Origin: Corynebacterium sp. MSK297 | Lineage (GTDB): Bacteria; Actinomycetota; Actinomycetes; Mycobacteriales; Mycobacteriaceae | Assembly (NCBI RefSeq): GCF_030232885.1 | Contig: NZ_JASPGD010000002.1 | Span: forward strand, 62,001-126,000 | Direction: 5' to 3' | Length of the DNA stretch: 64,000 bases | Shown here: piece by piece, positions 8,132 through 16,477 of the stretch | How the letters are laid out: the number at the start of each line of letters is the position of its first letter | Numbering within the stretch: the first letter of the stretch is position 1 | The notes under the pieces: model-generated | The model's database searches: none | What the model was told of the DNA's origin: nothing | What the model saw: the letters and a program-made list of their open reading frames with translations, nothing else | Program-made: the position numbers and the translations under genes

Positions 8132-8592
8132 AGGTTCCCAGGATATAGCGTGTTGGGCTTGTAGTTGGGAAGTTCAGTTGCTGTTTTGTTGCTCTGCTGA
8201 GGGTATTTGCGGGCACCCCTCGTCCTGGTCAAATTTCTTCGAGATGTTTGAGATTTTCCCATCTATTCACGCGGAACAAACCTGTGGCACTTCAGTTAAG
8301 TGATTTCGGAGGAAATCTGATTTTTGGGGCAAGAAACTATATAGTGATAAAAACTACTTAAATTAGGGAAAGTGACTCGAACTATGTTGATGATTGTGTG
8401 CGGCACTTCTGGGAGCGGTTCCCTTATCGACCGTACTTGGATGGGGTTTATCCCTAGGATCGGTCTAAGCCCCTGAAAGTGGACGCGTCGGGGCAGTCCC
8501 GAGTTAAAGGGTCTGATTGGGCAACTAGTTAAAATAATGTGAAAAAGGGTTGAAGCGAAGAGGATCGCAATTTTTCAAAGGATAGGTCCATT
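8132..8592. other. Intergenic region without a convincing gene
   Basis: This 461-bp, AT-rich stretch contains repeat copy B at 8251-8294. A 30-codon frame begins at about 8383 but has no convincing ribosome site. The segment probably carries the promoter of the small membrane genes that follow. Confidence 0.5.
8251..8294 (-). repeat. Dispersed repeat, copy B (inverted)
   Basis: The reverse complement reads TGAAGTGCCACAGGTTTG then TTCCGCGTGAATAGATGGG and ends AAAATCT, matching copy A in opposite orientation. A and B bracket the membrane protein and methyltransferase genes. Confidence 0.6.
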
Positions 8593-8724
8593 GTGGATAA
8601 TTTTGATTTCCCGATTTTTCTAAACTTGGTGTTATTGTTCAGTATTATTCCTTCGATGATAATCGGAGGTGTCATTTGGCTCAGCTATCTGATTTCTCGG
8701 AGGAAAGCTCTGCGTGAAGAGTAA
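8593..8724 (+). CDS. 43-residue single-pass membrane peptide
   Basis: GTG start with AAAGGATAGG upstream. The product begins VDNFDFPIFLNLVLLFSIIP, continues hydrophobically, and ends in the charged SRRKALREE, which is a typical one-helix membrane protein with a positive cytoplasmic tail. It ends 18 bases before the next membrane gene. Function unknown. Confidence 0.5.
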   Translation: MDNFDFPIFLNLVLLFSIIPSMIIGGVIWLSYLISRRKALREE

Positions 8725-8742
8725 TCGGCGTCGAACCCTAAG

Positions 8743-9216
8743 GTGCAGCGGAGGATAGACCAGCCTCAGCGTTCTTATCCGGTTTGGTTATTGCTGATGT
8801 GTGGTGCGGCAGCCGGTGTGTTTGCCCCGATTGTTTGGTTGACATGGGCGCCTAGTGATGGGGCGCAGCAAGTACCTGAACCACCTGGTGATTACCCTCT
8901 ATGGCAAATATTAGGTTGTGTAGTAACTGTTTCTGTCTGCTCTATTTTCGTCAGTATGAAGTTGCACAATACTTTTCGGGGTTGTGTACTCGCATCGATT
9001 GCTGTCGCCGCAGGCCTTGCAGTGCCTATGGCTGCTGTTGAAGCTAGCGAATATCCTGATTCGTTCATTGGACTTGGAACAATGGTCACCTATATTTACT
9101 CTGCGTTTGCCCTCTTTTTCGTAAATCTCCTGGTTGCATTTGTCATGGAATTAAAAAAGGTTCGCATGTACGGTAATCAGGTTCCACTAATCAAGAATGG
9201 CCCCATTCACAAGTAG
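8743..9216 (+). CDS. Four-TM membrane protein, unknown function
   Basis: GTG start (no strong ribosome site), 157 residues with about four hydrophobic segments near residues 12-36, 50-70, 78-98 and 105-132. It follows the 43-residue peptide closely, suggesting a two-gene unit inserted between the methyltransferase and glycosyltransferase genes. No family recognised. Confidence 0.6.
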   Translation: MQRRIDQPQRSYPVWLLLMCGAAAGVFAPIVWLTWAPSDGAQQVPEPPGDYPLWQILGCVVTVSVCSIFVSMKLHNTFRGCVLASIAVAAGLAVPMAAVEASEYPDSFIGLGTMVTYIYSAFALFFVNLLVAFVMELKKVRMYGNQVPLIKNGPIHK

Positions 9217-9322
9217 TCTGGCAGCTCGGGGAATATTTCGGGCCAGTGTTTTGTGCTGACTGCGTATAGTTCTAGTCCTTCTGATGTGGATGCAGCCCTA
9301 CCCCGCTAAGCTGGTACGGAAT

Positions 9323-10444
9323 ATGAAGATCTTATTGCTGTGTTGGCGCGATTCCACCCACCCGCAAGGTGGCGGCTCCGAGCTGTATTTGGAGCGCGTT
9401 GGGGAATACCTCGCGCGAGCAGGGCATGAGGTGATTTACCGATCCGCCGCGCACACTGATATGCCACGGCGTTCGGTGCGCGATGGCGTGCGTTATTCAC
9501 GCAGCGGCGGGAAGTTCACGGTGTATCCGAAAGCACTGTTGGGCATACTCGTCGGCAAGCTGGGGCTGGGCACGTTGGCGAACCTTGATGTGGTCGTCGA
9601 TACGCAAAATGGAATTCCGTTTTTTGCGCGCTTGGTGTTTCGCCCAACGGTGCTGCTCACGCACCACTGTCACAAGGAACAATGGCCGGTTGCTGGGCCG
9701 GTGCTGGCGCGGATTGGGTGGTTTTTGGAATCGAAAATCGCGCCGAAGGTGTACCGGGGCGCGCCCTATGTGTCTGTTTCGCAGGCCTCCAAGGAGGATT
9801 TACAGTCCCTCGGGGTGCCGGACGCTGCGATCATTGAAAACGGTGTGGATGAGGTGCCCGCGCTCATACCGCGCTTGGAGCGTCGTGGGGTGCACATTGT
9901 CACGCTGTCGCGGCTGGTTCCGCATAAACAAATCGAGCATGCCATCGATGCGCTAGCCGGGCTGCTTGGGGCAAATGGGCTTGCAAACGACGTCGTGCTG
10001 GATGTCATCGGTTCCGGCTGGTGGGAAGACAAATTGCGGGCCTACGCGGAGGCGTCTGGGGTGGGCGAGCGCGTGTTTTTTCATGGGCAAGTTACCGACG
10101 ACTACAAGCACGCGTTATTGGAGCGCGCCGAAGTGCACGTGATGCCTTCGCGTAAAGAAGGCTGGGGTTTGGCCGTTGTCGAGGCAGCTAAGCATGCCGT
10201 CCCGACGGTCGGTTATAGCTTTGGTTTGCGCGATTCCGTCGGGCACGGGCGTACTGGGTTGCTCGCTGATACTCCAGAGGAACTGGCGGTACAGCTGCAA
10301 AAAATTCTTGACGACGACTCCTTGCGCGCACAGCTCGGTGCGGGTGCGAGGAAGTTCGCAGAACAGTTTTCCTGGGAAAAGACCGGTCAGCGCTTTGCCG
10401 AGTTATTGGAAGGTGTGGTTGCTCGAGATGCTGGGCGCGGCTGA
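9323..10444 (+). CDS. GT4 family glycosyltransferase (Rv0225-like)
   Basis: ATG 9323 is preferred over an upstream in-frame ATG at 9284 because conserved sequence starts MKILLLCWRDSTHPQGGGSE. The 373-residue product has the GT-B layout: an N-terminal glycine loop GGGSELY, THHCHKEQWP, VSQASKEDL in the middle, and a C-terminal donor-binding segment MPSRKEGWGLAVVEAAKHAVPTVGY with the E-x7-E-like motif. It probably transfers a sugar from a nucleotide donor to an envelope lipid or polymer. The acceptor is unknown. Confidence 0.85.
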   Translation: MKILLLCWRDSTHPQGGGSELYLERVGEYLARAGHEVIYRSAAHTDMPRRSVRDGVRYSRSGGKFTVYPKALLGILVGKLGLGTLANLDVVVDTQNGIPFFARLVFRPTVLLTHHCHKEQWPVAGPVLARIGWFLESKIAPKVYRGAPYVSVSQASKEDLQSLGVPDAAIIENGVDEVPALIPRLERRGVHIVTLSRLVPHKQIEHAIDALAGLLGANGLANDVVLDVIGSGWWEDKLRAYAEASGVGERVFFHGQVTDDYKHALLERAEVHVMPSRKEGWGLAVVEAAKHAVPTVGYSFGLRDSVGHGRTGLLADTPEELAVQLQKILDDDSLRAQLGAGARKFAEQFSWEKTGQRFAELLEGVVARDAGRG

Positions 10445-10506
10445 TGGGGATTGTCGCAGTGGCCTAGACAATGTCGGCTGTGTTTTAGAAAGGTAGGCTA
10501 TTCTTT

Positions 10507-11454
10507 ATGAATTCCTCGGAGATGAACACGACAGCTGAAGAGAAGCTAGAGAACACAAAGAGGCTAGAAAACACAGAGCAGCCCGTCACTACAGAGAAAC
10601 CTGAGAAGTCGGAAAAGCCAAAGAAAAAACGACAAGTACGGGAAGCTACCGTCACGGGGCGTACCCAGTTATCCCGCACTATGGTGCGCCTCAGTTTTTC
10701 TTGCTCGAGCTTGGCTGGAGGCGAATTTCCGTTTACTGATCATTATGTCAAGCTGCTTTTTGCGCCAGCAGGGGCTGACTACAGTTGGCCATTTGATGTA
10801 GAAGAAATAAAGAAAACCCAGCCGAGGGAGCACCAGCCGGTGCGCCGAACTTATACCTTCCGCCGGATTGATCCGGCCACGGGAGATTTTGAGATCGATT
10901 TTGTGGTGCATGGCGAGCACGGCGTTGCCGGGGTGTGGGCGCAGAACGCGAAGATTGGTGAACGCATCGGTTTTCTAGGACCTGGAGGAAAATGGCACCC
11001 AAGCGATAGCTACGAACATTTTGTCTTGGCTGGTGATGAAGCCGCAGCACCTGCGATTGCCGCCGCGTTGGAAAACTTGCCGGAAAATACTAGCGCCGAT
11101 GTGTACCTGGAGATCCCTGACGCAGAGTGCACCGTGCCCATGCCGGAACCAGCTGGGGCCAACCTGCATTGGGTGCTGCGGGATGGGCGCATGCCAGGAA
11201 CTGCTTTGGTTTCTGCTATCCGCGAGGCAGGTTACCCAGCGAAGCGAACCAGCTGGTTTGTCCATGGTGTTGCCGAAATGATCAAAGACGTCCGAAAGTT
11301 TTTGTACGTGGATGGTGATATCGCGAAAGAGGACATTTCGATTTCTGGGTACTGGCGGTTGCGCATGACCGAAGATGAATGGCAGGCATCCAAGATGGAG
11401 TTCAATCAAAGCGTCGAAGACGAAGAACGCGCACTCCGTAGTCAACGGAAATAG
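10507..11454 (+). CDS. Siderophore-interacting protein (FAD-binding ferric reductase family)
   Basis: 315 residues. Residues ~45-160 form a ferredoxin-reductase-like FAD domain with the flavin motif RRTYTFRR, and the C-terminal SIP domain has LAGDEAAAPAIAAALE and a WFVHG segment. By family knowledge such proteins reduce ferric siderophores in the cytoplasm. The first ~45 residues are a Lys/Glu/Thr-rich low-complexity extension (KLENTKRLENTEQP). A second SIP gene is at 30403-31344. Confidence 0.85.
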   Translation: MNSSEMNTTAEEKLENTKRLENTEQPVTTEKPEKSEKPKKKRQVREATVTGRTQLSRTMVRLSFSCSSLAGGEFPFTDHYVKLLFAPAGADYSWPFDVEEIKKTQPREHQPVRRTYTFRRIDPATGDFEIDFVVHGEHGVAGVWAQNAKIGERIGFLGPGGKWHPSDSYEHFVLAGDEAAAPAIAAALENLPENTSADVYLEIPDAECTVPMPEPAGANLHWVLRDGRMPGTALVSAIREAGYPAKRTSWFVHGVAEMIKDVRKFLYVDGDIAKEDISISGYWRLRMTEDEWQASKMEFNQSVEDEERALRSQRK

Positions 11455-11519
11455 CTTTGCTGCGTTGTGGGGCTGACCCAAAAGTCGACAACGTCAGAAA
11501 TGCACGCTTGCTGGCCTGG

Positions 11520-11938
11520 TCAAGCATCTGTTTGCTGCTGCAGTAATGATACAACGCGGTGGGTGCCGAAGCTAAGGAATGTAATTGCAGAACTTGCAAA
11601 GTTCTCCCGGACTACAAAGCCTAAAGCTGACAGAGCTCCGGCAGCTATCGCAATGGCATTAACGGCGATTGGAATCGTCGTCTTGTAATGATGAATTTGC
11701 CAGGCGGTGAGCGCCGTCCCAAAAGCAGGCGAACAAGCACAATTGCATTGTCTTGCATGTAGATAGCCCACAGAGACGGGGAAACCGCTAATATCCCCAG
11801 CGATATATAAGTCATCCGGTTTTCAAACATAGGCACATCCGTGTTTTGTTGACCTGCTGTTTTAGCATCTTCCCAATCAGTGGCGAATATTGCACTTCCA
11901 CCACTAGCTACGCATCCGATAGCAGCAACAATGACCAA
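11520..11938 (-). pseudogene. Frameshifted membrane protein gene
   Basis: Starting at ATG 11938 the frame gives MVIVAAIGCVASGGSAIFAT and on to QDNAIVLVRLLLG. The hydrophobic sense then continues in a second frame as TALTAWQIHHYKTTIPIAVN and to a stop at 11520. The join lies near 11715. The repaired protein would have ~139 residues and four hydrophobic segments. Function unknown. Confidence 0.6.
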
Positions 11939-12070
11939 TGTTGCGCTAAAAACTTGGTGAAATAATAGCTGATTTCATGATTTTCTCCTTGAGTTTTGTC
12001 AACCTTCCCGAGGGGTCACGGGTTCCGGTAGAAGTGATAATGCCGTCCCAGCTTTAGGTACAGTTTAGGC

Positions 12071-12620
12071 ATGACAACCGAAGACACAGGAAACAGGTAG
12101 GTCAGGGCGGCTATCTATTGCCGTATCAGCCTCGACAAATGGGGCGAAGGGCTCGGCGTCGAACGTCAGGAAGCGGAGTGCCGGGAGCTCGCCGAACGCA
12201 ACGGGTGGATGGTGACGAAGGTGTTTCCCGGCCGTCAGAGTCACGCGCTGTACCGGCCCGGGGAGACGAACCCACACGCCCGGCTGACCGAGGCTTAGGT
12301 GATCGAGGCCCGGCGGCGGGTGCGTGAGACGCCGGGGTGTGTTGCCGGACTCGCGCGTCAGTGGGGCGTGTCGGCCGACGGCCTACGGCAAGCGGTACAG
12401 GGCGTGAACCGGTCGTATCTGGACGCCGTCGAGCCACCGGTGAAGCAACGGACCATGAGCCCCCGACACGAGTACACCGACTACGAATGTTGTGACCTGC
12501 TGTTTTTCCTCCGTGGCATGACAGCCGCCGGGGCTACGGTCGCCGAAGCGGCCCGTAATGTCGGGCTGTCTGACCCGACGGCCCGCCGTTCACTTCCTTT
12601 AGGTGAGTGCCCCGAAGGCC
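12071..12620 (+). pseudogene. Recombinase / HNH-type phage gene mosaic with two in-frame TAG codons
   Basis: From ATG 12071 one frame reads MTTEDTGNR-TAG-VRAAIYCRISLDKWGEG and LGVERQEAECRELAERNGW, which is the N-terminus of a large serine recombinase. It then passes into RPGETNPHARLTEA-TAG-VIEARRRV and LARQWGVSADGLRQAVQGV, which resembles the C-terminal part of phage HNH endonucleases (NPxAKLTExxV...LAxxFGVS). Both stops (12098 and 12296) could be CAG to TAG changes. The recombinase catalytic domain is missing, so this is a deletion-fused relic of a prophage or integrative element. Confidence 0.65.
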
Positions 12621-12651
12621 CCCGGACAGTGTGTGGTGACACTGTCCGGGG
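12620..12651 (+). terminator. 13-bp hairpin, terminator-like
   Basis: The arms CCCCGGACAGTGT and ACACTGTCCGGGG are perfect with a 6-base loop. No T run follows. It separates the recombinase/HNH relic from the next gene although the reading frame happens to stay open across it. Confidence 0.55.
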
Positions 12652-12700
12652 AGGGGCCGGGCGGGGAGCACCGTGTCGGCGATTCTGCCGGGGTCGATTC

Positions 12701-13423
12701 GTGTCGTTGGTCAATAAGTGTTCTCCCCTGCGGTTGGATGGTGACGTGGTAGATGGCGAATGGATAAACGTAGCGTTTGGTCTTGTGGGAACACTGATGG
12801 GTGGTGGGATCACATGGTGGACGCAAGACAGGGCTCGTAGGCGGGACTTCGAGTTTGACCGGGCTATTAAGCAGTTCGAGGCATGCCTAGATCTCTATGA
12901 TTACATTGCTTCCACGCCTTTGAATGAGTCCAGATTTGAGATTGAGAATATTCTTCCCAACGATCAGAGAAGTGTTTCCTCGGGAATTGCAGAGTTCATA
13001 GATATATCTGCCTCAATCGAGCGCCGTGTTAAGCGATGTATATGGCTATCGGCCGATTCGCTCGTAGCCCAAGGTATCGCCGAGATGGGGCTCCACATTG
13101 GAGTCACGGTTGAGATGTGGAGGCGACATATTCAGTGGCTTAAGGACGGTGATATTGACAGGCTAGAGATAGTTGAGTATCCGGGAGGGCTGGACTCTCC
13201 CGCAACGGTCAAGAACAGGTACCTTGCATACGCTAAGGATATCTGTTCGGCGGCCCGGGCGGAGAAAGACCGTGTCATATTCGAGACGGGGCTTATTGAT
13301 CGTGGGATGCTCGCTGTTAGTAAGCGCTGGCGAAAGCTGAAATTCCGAGCTGGTTTGCTGCTGGACAAACGACCATACCGCCGCAAACGTCCCGAAGACG
13401 CAGACTGGGAGGGTGTGGAGTAG
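12701..13423 (+). CDS. Membrane-anchored hypothetical protein in a mobile-element relic
   Basis: The frame is open from 12299 but the part before the hairpin belongs to another gene. GTG 12701 or GTG 12746 are plausible starts. The product (226 to 241 residues) has one N-terminal hydrophobic helix (VAFGLVGTLMGGGITWW) followed by RARRRDFEFDR and a helical soluble domain rich in charged residues. The layout of one TM helix plus cytosolic helical domain occurs in many accessory and defence genes, but I cannot assign a family. Confidence 0.55.
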   Translation: MSLVNKCSPLRLDGDVVDGEWINVAFGLVGTLMGGGITWWTQDRARRRDFEFDRAIKQFEACLDLYDYIASTPLNESRFEIENILPNDQRSVSSGIAEFIDISASIERRVKRCIWLSADSLVAQGIAEMGLHIGVTVEMWRRHIQWLKDGDIDRLEIVEYPGGLDSPATVKNRYLAYAKDICSAARAEKDRVIFETGLIDRGMLAVSKRWRKLKFRAGLLLDKRPYRRKRPEDADWEGVE

Positions 13424-13550
13424 CCGGGCAGTCAGGGAATAGTGTCCGACGTGCCACGCACGCCTAGGGGTACCCCCAAACCCGGTATTGGCAATGCCAT
13501 GCTGGACGCGCCGCTTGGTTGAGCAATTTTTTGGGCATAGTCCAGCTTGT

Positions 13551-13587
13551 CCATCTACTCAGACGGAACAAAACCTGGGATATTGCA
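13551..13587 (-). repeat. Dispersed repeat, copy C (inverted)
   Basis: The reverse complement contains TATCCCAGGTTTTGTTCCG and TGAGTAGATGG, matching copies A and D. It lies just before the end of the yibE/F gene, marking the right border of the mobile-element relic. Confidence 0.65.
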
Positions 13588-13600
13588 GTTGGTTGCTAAC

Positions 13601-14974
13601 TTATGCTTCCCGCGGGGCAGCATCGACGGCGGCAGGGGCGCGTACAGTCAAAGCCGCAATGGCTGTGGTGAGTGGAACCGCCAAGACCAGGGCAATAGCG
13701 CCGGTCACCGAACGTAGAATTTCCGTAGCCATGATGTCACTGCTGAGAATCTGCCCCAGCGGACGACCAGAAATACTCAGCAGCAAAAGCGTCGGCAAGG
13801 CCACACCCGTATAGCTTAAAACCAGCGTGTATACCATCGACGCAATATGGTCACGGCCGACGCGCATGGCACCAGCGAACAAGCGTAGGGGTTTCGCGCC
13901 GGGTTCCAGTTCGCGCATTTCGTTGACGGTGGAGGCTTGTGCGATGGTGACGTCGTTAAGAACACCGAGCGCGCCAATGATCATGCCTGCGAGCATCAAC
14001 CCGGAAATGCTGACTCCTGGCAGGTAGACCAGGATATTCAAATTGTTTTCATCGCCCAGCCCGCGGATGCCGGCAGTGGCCACCGCAAGCGTCGACAAGC
14101 CCACGGATAGGCACAATGCCAACAGCGTGCCGCCCATGGCACTAGCGGTTTTCCAGCTGAAACCATGTACCAAAAACAGCACCAAGAACAGCACCGCGGC
14201 GCCACAGGTGAGTGCAAGCAGAATAGCGGAACCACCGTGGATGAGCCCGGGAATAAGAAACGCTGCGATCACAGCCAGGGTGATGACCAGGCCGAATACT
14301 GCGCGTAGGCCACGCCAGGCGCCAACCGCGATGATCAGGATGACCGCCGCTGCCAGCCAAAGCCAAATAGTGGTGCTGCGTTGGAAATCTTGAAAACCAT
14401 AGCTGCCGGCGTCGTGCTTGGAAAGAGCGATCTTGTCGCCTTCTTCCAATTGCGGATTACCCGGGATTTCTGGGTGGATCTCCAGCAGTGTGCGTTGGCC
14501 TTCGTGCTCACCGGAAGTTAAATCGATTATCGCGTGGGTGCAATCGTTTGGCGCCTCTGGGTTGGTTTGCGGGGAAGTGTCAAAGACCTGGCCATTCGAC
14601 GGGGAACCGCACATGCCGGGCTGGACGATGGCGACGGTGCCGTCGACAAGCTCACCGGAAAGTGACGAGGTTTGCTCGAATTGCTCACTGACCGGGGGCT
14701 CTTCATTGGGCGGCCATTGGATGATAAACCCAATGATGGTCGCCGCAGCCGCGAGGATGAGCCCGGCTGCGAGTACGCGCTGAGGCCACGTCCAGGTTTT
14801 GATGGCGCTGAGGCTGCGACCGGATGGCTGATGTTCGGGTTGCGCCGATTGTTGGCCCGGCCGTGTGGTCTCCGTTGTTTGCGGGGCGGGTGCTGCTTGG
14901 TTGGCGGACTGTTTTTGCTGTGCAAGCAGCGATTGTGCGGACTGCGACGAACTAGTGCGGTGATGGCGACCCAT
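13601..14974 (-). CDS. YibE/F family membrane protein
   Basis: 457 residues. A ~60-residue Gln/Pro/Ser-rich N-terminus precedes one TM helix and an extracytoplasmic region (residues ~90-195). A C-terminal block of about seven TM helices includes GALGVLNDVTIAQASTVNE, the hallmark of YibE/F proteins. The biochemical role of the family is not established. No operon partner is visible. Confidence 0.85.
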   Translation of the reverse strand: MGRHHRTSSSQSAQSLLAQQKQSANQAAPAPQTTETTRPGQQSAQPEHQPSGRSLSAIKTWTWPQRVLAAGLILAAAATIIGFIIQWPPNEEPPVSEQFEQTSSLSGELVDGTVAIVQPGMCGSPSNGQVFDTSPQTNPEAPNDCTHAIIDLTSGEHEGQRTLLEIHPEIPGNPQLEEGDKIALSKHDAGSYGFQDFQRSTTIWLWLAAAVILIIAVGAWRGLRAVFGLVITLAVIAAFLIPGLIHGGSAILLALTCGAAVLFLVLFLVHGFSWKTASAMGGTLLALCLSVGLSTLAVATAGIRGLGDENNLNILVYLPGVSISGLMLAGMIIGALGVLNDVTIAQASTVNEMRELEPGAKPLRLFAGAMRVGRDHIASMVYTLVLSYTGVALPTLLLLSISGRPLGQILSSDIMATEILRSVTGAIALVLAVPLTTAIAALTVRAPAAVDAAPREA

Positions 14975-15107
14975 GGGCTAAGAATATCGCCTGCGTGCAG
15001 TGTTGCCTAAAAATCTGGTGACAGAGCGTTGGTTCAGTGCATGTTTCCGTGGTCTCGTGATGCCGTGAGGTTAGACCACAGCGGTGGCGATGTGGTAGGT
15101 TTATCTG

Positions 15108-15198
15108 CAGGATCTCGCGTGGCGTTCATCCTCTCAACTCCCCCAGGGCAGGAATGCAGCAAGGGTACGGAGGCTCTGGCGGGTGCGCGGGGTCCGTT
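15108..15198 (+). ncRNA. ffs: Signal recognition particle RNA (4.5S type)
   Basis: The conserved apical region is seen as CCCAGGGCAGGAATGCAGCA followed by AGGGTACGGAGG. The outer arms GGATCTCGCGTGG (from 15110) and its partner ending GCGCGGGGTCC (15195) pair with some G-U pairs. A TTTTT run follows at 15197. In corynebacteria the ffs gene lies in this neighbourhood, upstream of aspT/dnaX. Ends are approximate. Confidence 0.85.
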
Positions 15199-15238
15199 TT
15201 TATTACCTGCTTTGTAAGGGTTGGGTTATGCGGGTTAT

Positions 15239-15256
15239 GGGGATATGCGACAAAGT
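15239..15256 (-). repeat. Extragenic motif, TTTGTCGCATATCCC type
   Basis: The reverse complement reads ACTTTGTCGCATATCCCC and is followed by further TTAACCC-type words. Similar strings occur at 16167, 21251 and 45840, all outside genes. Confidence 0.5.
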
Positions 15257-15319
15257 CGGGTTAAACGACAAGGGTTAACCGGCAAAGTAGTGCACCCGAG
15301 TAGTAACGAGAGAAAATAA

Positions 15320-16135
15320 ATGAAAACCGTGTTTAGAACGCTGCTGGCTCTCGGAGTCATTTCCGAAATCGCAGTGGTGACCCTCTCGGCGACGTTGCCG
15401 TCACTCTCTGGCTGGTGGGTATTAGCCCCTATCTCCGTCATCGCCGTAGCTTTCATGCTGTTGTTTGTTGGGATGGCTATGGACCGGCGGAAGAAAGGAT
15501 CTTGGTCGGTTTCACTCTCTCAAACTGCCGGACGTTTCGGGGTTCCTAGACTGGCACTGGCTTTGCTGGTTTCGGAGATCAGCTCGCTGTGGTCGCTCAC
15601 CAAAATTTTTACATGCCCCGCTTCCCCTGCCGGTGCCGACGCCCACCCCGGGTACAAGAACCTACGAACCGTGGTTACCTTAATCGTCGCTCTAGTCATC
15701 GTTGAAATCATTGTCATACACCTGGCTGTGCCCAGCCAATTTTGGCGCATTTTGCTGCTGGTGCTGAGCATCTACGCACTCTTATTATTAATCGGGTTTT
15801 ACACTTCTATTAAGGTCAATCCGCATCTTCTCACACCGCGGGGCTTAAAAATTCGACGTGGCCACAGATTCGTGTGTGAGATTCCATGGGAAAACCTGGC
15901 ACGGGCGCAAAAGGCTGGTCCCGGGCAGGGCGGTGACATCATTATCAATGAAGACGGAGAAGTTAGGCTCCCAGTTCTGAGCGAAGTTAACGTCAGACTT
16001 GAGATGGAACCACCGGTCTCGGCGGAAGACCTGCACAAAGGACGGGTCGATGTGACTGCAGTCGAAATTTACTGCGACGACAGAAATTCTTTCCTTGATT
16101 CGGTTGCTGAGGCGTGGCGGTCACGCACTATGTGA
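15320..16135 (+). CDS. Hypothetical membrane protein with C-terminal soluble domain
   Basis: 271 residues with a pair of N-terminal TM helices, a loop of ~60 residues, and a second pair of helices (residues ~117-160). The C-terminal domain has GLKIRRGHRFVCEIPWENLA, which resembles a bacterial PH-like domain in layout. No family is recognised with certainty. RBS aacgagagaa lies before ATG. Confidence 0.65.
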   Translation: MKTVFRTLLALGVISEIAVVTLSATLPSLSGWWVLAPISVIAVAFMLLFVGMAMDRRKKGSWSVSLSQTAGRFGVPRLALALLVSEISSLWSLTKIFTCPASPAGADAHPGYKNLRTVVTLIVALVIVEIIVIHLAVPSQFWRILLLVLSIYALLLLIGFYTSIKVNPHLLTPRGLKIRRGHRFVCEIPWENLARAQKAGPGQGGDIIINEDGEVRLPVLSEVNVRLEMEPPVSAEDLHKGRVDVTAVEIYCDDRNSFLDSVAEAWRSRTM

Positions 16136-16158
16136 GAACTTAACGCAAGAGCTCACGA

Positions 16159-16404
16159 TCACTGTTGGGGGTTAAACGACAAAACGAAGTGCGGACATTC
16201 CGCCGTCGTGGTGGTTTGTGATTGCGGCCAGCCCATCACAATCAACCAGTCGAAATGATCCGGAGTTGGCAGCCCATCACCTTCATATACACGTGAGTAG
16301 GACAGCTCATGGCCACGAGCTTGCGCCCATTGCGCATAAGCCCCGGGGGCCTCAAAGGCCTCGTGCACGACGAAGTGAATGCGGCTATTGGGGCGATTGT
16401 CCAT
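16159..16404 (-). pseudogene. Truncated class I glutamine amidotransferase
   Basis: The product begins RIHFVVHEAFEAPGAYAQW and has YSRVYEGDGLPTPDHFDWLI and VMGWPQS, the N-terminal region of GMP-synthase-like amidotransferases (normally VMGGPQS). It stops after 81 residues, before the catalytic Cys region. It follows the lysyl-tRNA synthetase relic, and the whole segment appears to be decaying. Confidence 0.6.
16167..16184 (-). repeat. Extragenic motif copy
   Basis: The reverse complement TTTTGTCGTTTAACCCCC is related to the strings at 15239, 21251 and 45840. It lies at the end of the amidotransferase stub. Confidence 0.35.
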
Positions 16405-16477
16405 ATTCGAATCCTCTCCTCGCCTGCACTATAGCTGGAAGCAGGTACAAGGTGAGGCGGAATAGCAGGATTGCTGC

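Noticed and set aside
8383..8475. 30-codon frame MLMIVCGTSGSG...
   Set aside because: No ribosome site, low plausibility; likely chance.
10478..10500. DtxR-like box before the SIP gene at 10507
   Set aside because: GAAAGGTAGGCTATTCTTT matches only about 11 of 19 consensus positions and is not palindromic.
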